Shown: piece after piece, positions 4,482 through 7,325 of the stretch
Numbering within the stretch: the stretch's first letter is position 1
Layout of the letters: each line of letters opens with the position of its first letter
Assembly (NCBI GenBank): GCA_955652195.1
Contig: CATPBC010000059.1
Coordinates: forward strand, 1 to 7,325
DNA length: 7,325 nucleotides
Reading direction: 5' to 3'
DNA from: an uncultured Xanthobacteraceae bacterium
Lineage (GTDB): Bacteria > Pseudomonadota > Alphaproteobacteria > Rhizobiales > Xanthobacteraceae
Made by a program: the position numbers and the translations under genes
Notes under the pieces: generated by a model
Told to the model about the DNA's origin: nothing
Database searches by the model: none
What the model saw: the letters and a program-made list of their open reading frames with translations, nothing else

Positions 4482-5405
4482 ATGAGTTTCTTTCCGGCCA
4501 AGGACCCGGTCTTCGGCGACGCCCGATCGAGCGATGCGATTGCGCAAATCATCGTCCCGCGTTCGGTCGATCTCGGCGGTCTGCAGGTTCGGCGCGCCTT
4601 ACCGTCGGCGCGCTCACGCATGGTCGGCCCATTCATTTTCTTCGATCATTTCGGCCCCGCGGTCTTTCGCGCAGGCGACGGCATCGACGTGCGGCCGCAT
4701 CCGCATATCGGCCTTGCGACGGTGACATATTTGTTCGACGGCGAGATCGTGCATCGCGACAGCCTCGGCAGCGCCATGCCGATCCGGCCCGGCGCCGTCA
4801 ATTGGATGACCGCCGGGCGCGGCATCGTTCATTCCGAGCGCACGGCGCCCGACCACCGTGACGGCGGCGAGCCACTGCACGGCTTGCAATTGTGGGTCGC
4901 GCTGCCATTCAAGGATGAAGAAACTGCCCCGGCTTTCGCGCACACGCCGTCCACCGATATCCCGCAAATGCACGAGAATGGTCTGACACTGCGGGTCATC
5001 GCCGGCTCGATGCACGGCTTGCGCTCGCCAGTCGCCACGTTGTGGGAGACGATCTTTGCCGAGGCGCAGCTGGCAGCCGGCACTGTCCTGCCGCTCAAGA
5101 CTGAATATGAGGAGCGTGCGCTCTACGTGATTTCAGGTGAAATCGAAATTGGCGGTTATCGCCATCCCTCGCAACAACTTTTGGTGCTCAAGCCTGGCGA
5201 CCGCACCGAAGTGAAGGCGCTCGAAGATGCTCATTTCGTCCTGGTCGGCGGCGCCGCGATGGATGGACCCCGCCATATTTGGTGGAATTTCGTATCCTCG
5301 CGCAAAGACCGCATCGAGGCCGCCAAGGCCGATTGGAAGACCGGCCGCTTCGCTGTCGTGCCCGGCGACAGCACGGAGTTCATTCCGCTGCCGGACGGCG
5401 CTTAA
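4482..5405 (+). CDS. Pirin family bicupin protein
   Basis: A 307-residue cytoplasmic protein with two cupin barrels. The N-terminal barrel has the pirin signature: GPFIFFDHFGP (about 48-58), RPHPHIGLATVTYLFDGE (about 71-88), and WMTAGRGIVHSER (about 108-120). His73, His75, His117 and Glu119 have the spacing of the metal ligands known in human pirin, so it should bind one Fe(II). The C-terminal barrel (about 190-290) includes EERALYVISGEIEIGG and lacks an obvious second metal site, as is usual. Some bacterial pirins (for example E. coli YhhW) have quercetin 2,3-dioxygenase activity; the substrate here cannot be read from sequence. The ATG at 4482 gives the usual N-terminus (MSFFPAKDP), although only a weak ribosome binding site precedes it. 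The gene stands alone behind a repeat-filled gap. Confidence 0.93.
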   Translation: MSFFPAKDPVFGDARSSDAIAQIIVPRSVDLGGLQVRRALPSARSRMVGPFIFFDHFGPAVFRAGDGIDVRPHPHIGLATVTYLFDGEIVHRDSLGSAMPIRPGAVNWMTAGRGIVHSERTAPDHRDGGEPLHGLQLWVALPFKDEETAPAFAHTPSTDIPQMHENGLTLRVIAGSMHGLRSPVATLWETIFAEAQLAAGTVLPLKTEYEERALYVISGEIEIGGYRHPSQQLLVLKPGDRTEVKALEDAHFVLVGGAAMDGPRHIWWNFVSSRKDRIEAAKADWKTGRFAVVPGDSTEFIPLPDGA

Positions 5406-5494
5406 ATTCCAATTGCAGCCTTGATGCGCTCGCGTGTCAGCGGCAGGTCGGCAGCGATTGCGGTGCGACAAACATAACTTGCGGCTTTCTTCAC
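5402..5494 (-). pseudogene. Possible remnant of a converging gene's 3' end
   Basis: On the minus strand a 30-codon open frame ends in a TAA that overlaps the pirin TAA. It reads ASYVCRTAIAADLPLTRE, then RIKAAIGI, which looks like an ordinary protein C-terminus rather than a random shadow. A TGA at 5495-5497 closes it upstream. There is no ribosome binding site before the GTG at 5494, and I cannot name the family. It may be a decayed gene end left after a deletion, or chance. Confidence 0.2.
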
Positions 5495-5566
5495 TCACTT
5501 CGAGCAAGACGAAGTTCCGTCGGCAGCCCGACCGCGCTAGGCTGAACGCGACCGACGGCGGAAAGC

Positions 5567-5572
5567 GGAGAA
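5567..5572 (+). promoter_or_regulatory. Ribosome binding site of the cyclase-family gene
   Basis: GGAGAA sits 5 nt before the ATG at 5578. It selects that start, which opens directly into a signal peptide, over a longer in-frame start at 5434. Confidence 0.65.
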
Positions 5573-5577
5573 GCGCA

Positions 5578-6387
5578 ATGGCTCTTGTTCGTCCTCGTAT
5601 CGCGGTGCTGGCCTTGGCGGCCGCTTGCATGGCACTTGCGATAGCGCCGGTTCGAGCTGCATCGGATCTTGAGCGCGCTTACCGTGTCATCACCGCGAAA
5701 AAATTCGTCGATCTTACGCACGCATTCGGACCCGACACGCCGGTTTGGTCCGGCTTCGGCGAGGCGAAATTCTCACCCGCCGCCGATCCTAAGACGCACG
5801 AGCCCTACACCATCCCGAAGGACGGATTCCGCGCCACCTACTATGAGATGGTCGGCCAGTACGGCACCCATGTCGATCCGCCGGCGCATTTCGCCGAAAA
5901 CGGCATCACCATGGACCAAATTCCGCTCAAGCAAATGATCCTGCGCCTAGTCGTGCTCGATAACACCCCATATCTCGCCAAGGATCCTAACCACGCCTTT
6001 GCCGTCGCCGATTTGAAAAACTGGGAACGCGAGCACGGTCGCGTACCGAAAGGCGCGTTCGCGGCGCTGCGCACCGATATGTATAAGGACTGGGATTCCG
6101 ATCCCGAGCGCTTCAAGCGCACGCCGTTTCCCGCTTGGGCCTTCGAGACCATTAGATATCTCTATGAGCAGCGCGGCGTCACCGCGACCGGCCATGAATC
6201 GATGGACACCGACATCACCGATAAGATGGATTCGGAGACCTACCTTCTCCAGCACGGCCACTTTCAGATCGAAGTCATGGCCAATCTCGACAAGGTGCCG
6301 ACGACCGGCGCGCTTATCGTCGTGACTTGGCCGAAGGTGAAAAACGGGCTCGGCTTCCCCGCCCGTGCCTTCGCGATCCTGCCTTAG
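5578..6387 (+). CDS. Exported cyclase-family hydrolase (kynurenine formamidase-like)
   Basis: A 269-residue protein of the cyclase / kynurenine formamidase fold (PF04199-type), metal-dependent hydrolases acting on amides or lactone-like substrates. Residues 1-28 form a signal peptide (basic MALVRPR, hydrophobic core, cleavage near APVRA before ASD), so it should work in the periplasm, unlike cytoplasmic KynB. The family motif HxGTHxDxxxH appears as QYGTHVDPPAHF, with His98, Asp100 and His104 in place and Gln94 where the first metal histidine usually stands. Later conserved-looking parts are TGHESMDTD (about 202-210) and FQIEVMANLDKVPTTGA (about 229-245). The Gln variant together with export suggests a subfamily distinct from tryptophan catabolism; the substrate is unknown. 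meaB starts 25 nt after its stop, so the two may share a transcript. Confidence 0.88.
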   Translation: MALVRPRIAVLALAAACMALAIAPVRAASDLERAYRVITAKKFVDLTHAFGPDTPVWSGFGEAKFSPAADPKTHEPYTIPKDGFRATYYEMVGQYGTHVDPPAHFAENGITMDQIPLKQMILRLVVLDNTPYLAKDPNHAFAVADLKNWEREHGRVPKGAFAALRTDMYKDWDSDPERFKRTPFPAWAFETIRYLYEQRGVTATGHESMDTDITDKMDSETYLLQHGHFQIEVMANLDKVPTTGALIVVTWPKVKNGLGFPARAFAILP

Positions 6388-6412
6388 TGACTGCGCACTG
6401 GCTCATCAACTC

Positions 6413-7325
6413 ATGGCATCTTCTCCTTCCTCCCCCGATGTCGAGCGGCTTGCGCGCGGAGTGCGCGCCGGCGATCGCACCGTGTTGTCGCGCGCCATCA
6501 CGCTGATCGAGAGCAAACGGGCGGATCATCGCCAGACGGCCGCAGCGCTGATGCAAGCGCTCGTGAAGGATACCGGTGAGGCCGTTCGTGTTGGCATTAC
6601 CGGCGCGCCCGGCGTCGGCAAATCGACGCTGATCGACGCGCTCGGCAGTATGCTGACCGCACAGGAGCACAAAATCGCAGTGCTCGCGGTTGACCCCTCG
6701 TCGCGGCGCACTGGCGGATCGATCCTGGCGGATAAGACGCGCATGGCGCGGCTCGCCAATGATCCGAACGCCTTTATACGTCCCTCGCCTACTTCCGGAA
6801 CGCTCGGCGGTGTCGCAGCCAAGACCCGCGAGACCATGCTGCTCTGCGAGGCCGCCGGTTACGGCGTGGTTCTGGTCGAAACCGTCGGCGTCGGCCAGTC
6901 CGAGATCGCGGTCGCCGATATGACCGACTTTTTCCTGGTGCTGGCTTTGCCCGGCGCGGGCGACGAACTGCAGGCGCTAAAAAAAGGCGTCGTCGAGCTT
7001 GCCGATATGATCGCCGTCAACAAGGCCGACGGCGATAACATCGCGCGCGCCAAGCTCGCTGCGTCGCAGTTCAGCGCGGCGCTGGACATCCTCTCGCCGC
7101 GCTCGGCGAACTGGTCGCCGCCGGTCGGCACCTGCTCGGCGCTGACCGGCGAAGGCATCCCAGCGCTGTGGTCGCATATCGTCGACCATCGGCAACGGCT
7201 GACGGCATCTGGCGAACTTAAGACGCGGCGCGGCGAACAGCAGGTGAAATGGATGTGGACGATGCTGGAGGAACGGCTGTTCGCGCCGTTGCGTTCCGAG
7301 CGCGCATTGAAATCTGCTTTGCCGC
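6413..7325 (+). CDS. meaB: Methylmalonyl-CoA mutase-associated GTPase MeaB (3' end outside window)
   Basis: A cytoplasmic G3E/SIMIBI-type GTPase (MeaB/ArgK family, older name LAO/AO transport ATPase) that protects B12-dependent methylmalonyl-CoA mutase and gates delivery of its cofactor. The 304 visible codons remain open to the window edge; family members are about 320-330 residues, so only a short C-terminal piece is missing. Seen motifs: Walker A GAPGVGKST (64-72), VDPSS (93-97), ILADKTRM (104-111), ETVGVGQSE (156-164, switch/G3 region), LPGAGDELQALKKG (179-192), and the guanine-specificity motif NKADGDN (203-209). The ATG at 6413 gives a usual N-terminus, but no clear ribosome binding site is visible, so translational coupling to the cyclase gene 25 nt upstream is possible. 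The mutase genes themselves are not in the window. Codons 189-191 contain an unusual run of seven A. Confidence 0.95.
   Translation, partial: MASSPSSPDVERLARGVRAGDRTVLSRAITLIESKRADHRQTAAALMQALVKDTGEAVRVGITGAPGVGKSTLIDALGSMLTAQEHKIAVLAVDPSSRRTGGSILADKTRMARLANDPNAFIRPSPTSGTLGGVAAKTRETMLLCEAAGYGVVLVETVGVGQSEIAVADMTDFFLVLALPGAGDELQALKKGVVELADMIAVNKADGDNIARAKLAASQFSAALDILSPRSANWSPPVGTCSALTGEGIPALWSHIVDHRQRLTASGELKTRRGEQQVKWMWTMLEERLFAPLRSERALKSALP

Noticed and set aside
5434..5577. Longer N-terminus for the cyclase-family protein
   Set aside because: The extension would bury the signal peptide; GGAGAA and the ATG at 5578 give a normal exported start.

Overview
The window is GC-rich, strongly coding DNA. 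It looks like chromosome of an alphaproteobacterium of the order Hyphomicrobiales (Bradyrhizobium / Pseudolabrys / Rhodoplanes-like). The evidence is the gene set (DUF6665-like protein, DUF2336 protein, a rhizobial-style glycine-zipper protein, SpeD-SpeE, pirin, MeaB) and an intergenic palindromic repeat starting AGCATGATCCCGAAAAG, a type I recall as common in this order. There is no rRNA, tRNA, CRISPR array, transposase, phage gene or recognisable defence system.

Layout. Positions 1-127 hold no identifiable gene. A small conserved DUF6665-like gene (128-460, +) is followed by a DUF2336 gene (619-1569, +). A convergent exported glycine-zipper protein (1634-1942, -) follows. Next comes a 569-nt gene-free stretch (1943-2511), which has possible stem-loops and is the leader of the polyamine pair speD (2512-3024, +) and speE (3187-4170, +). 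A clear intrinsic terminator lies between speD and speE, so they look separately controlled although they act in sequence: SpeD makes decarboxylated S-adenosylmethionine and SpeE uses it to turn putrescine into spermidine.

The speE-pirin gap (4171-4481) is a mosaic of palindromic repeats. Two related CTAG-bounded hairpin elements of 76 and 77 bp sit in opposite orientations, followed by a third, unrelated palindrome. The first element supplies the speE stop codon. This is the most notable non-genic structure in the window.

Downstream are a pirin-family bicupin (4482-5405, +), an exported cyclase-family hydrolase related to kynurenine formamidase (5578-6387, +), and 25 nt later the MeaB GTPase (6413 to the window edge, +), the chaperone of B12-dependent methylmalonyl-CoA mutase. 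MeaB is cut by the end of the window.

Short tandem duplications of 9, 12 and 14 bp recur at gene ends (after the DUF6665-like gene, at the DUF2336 stop, at the speD stop, and inside the 5' end of speE, where one encodes a lysine-rich tail). I see no complete novel multi-gene system. The points worth following are the paired palindromic elements, the histone-H1-like tail on SpeE, the terminator between speD and speE, and the possible speD leader structure.
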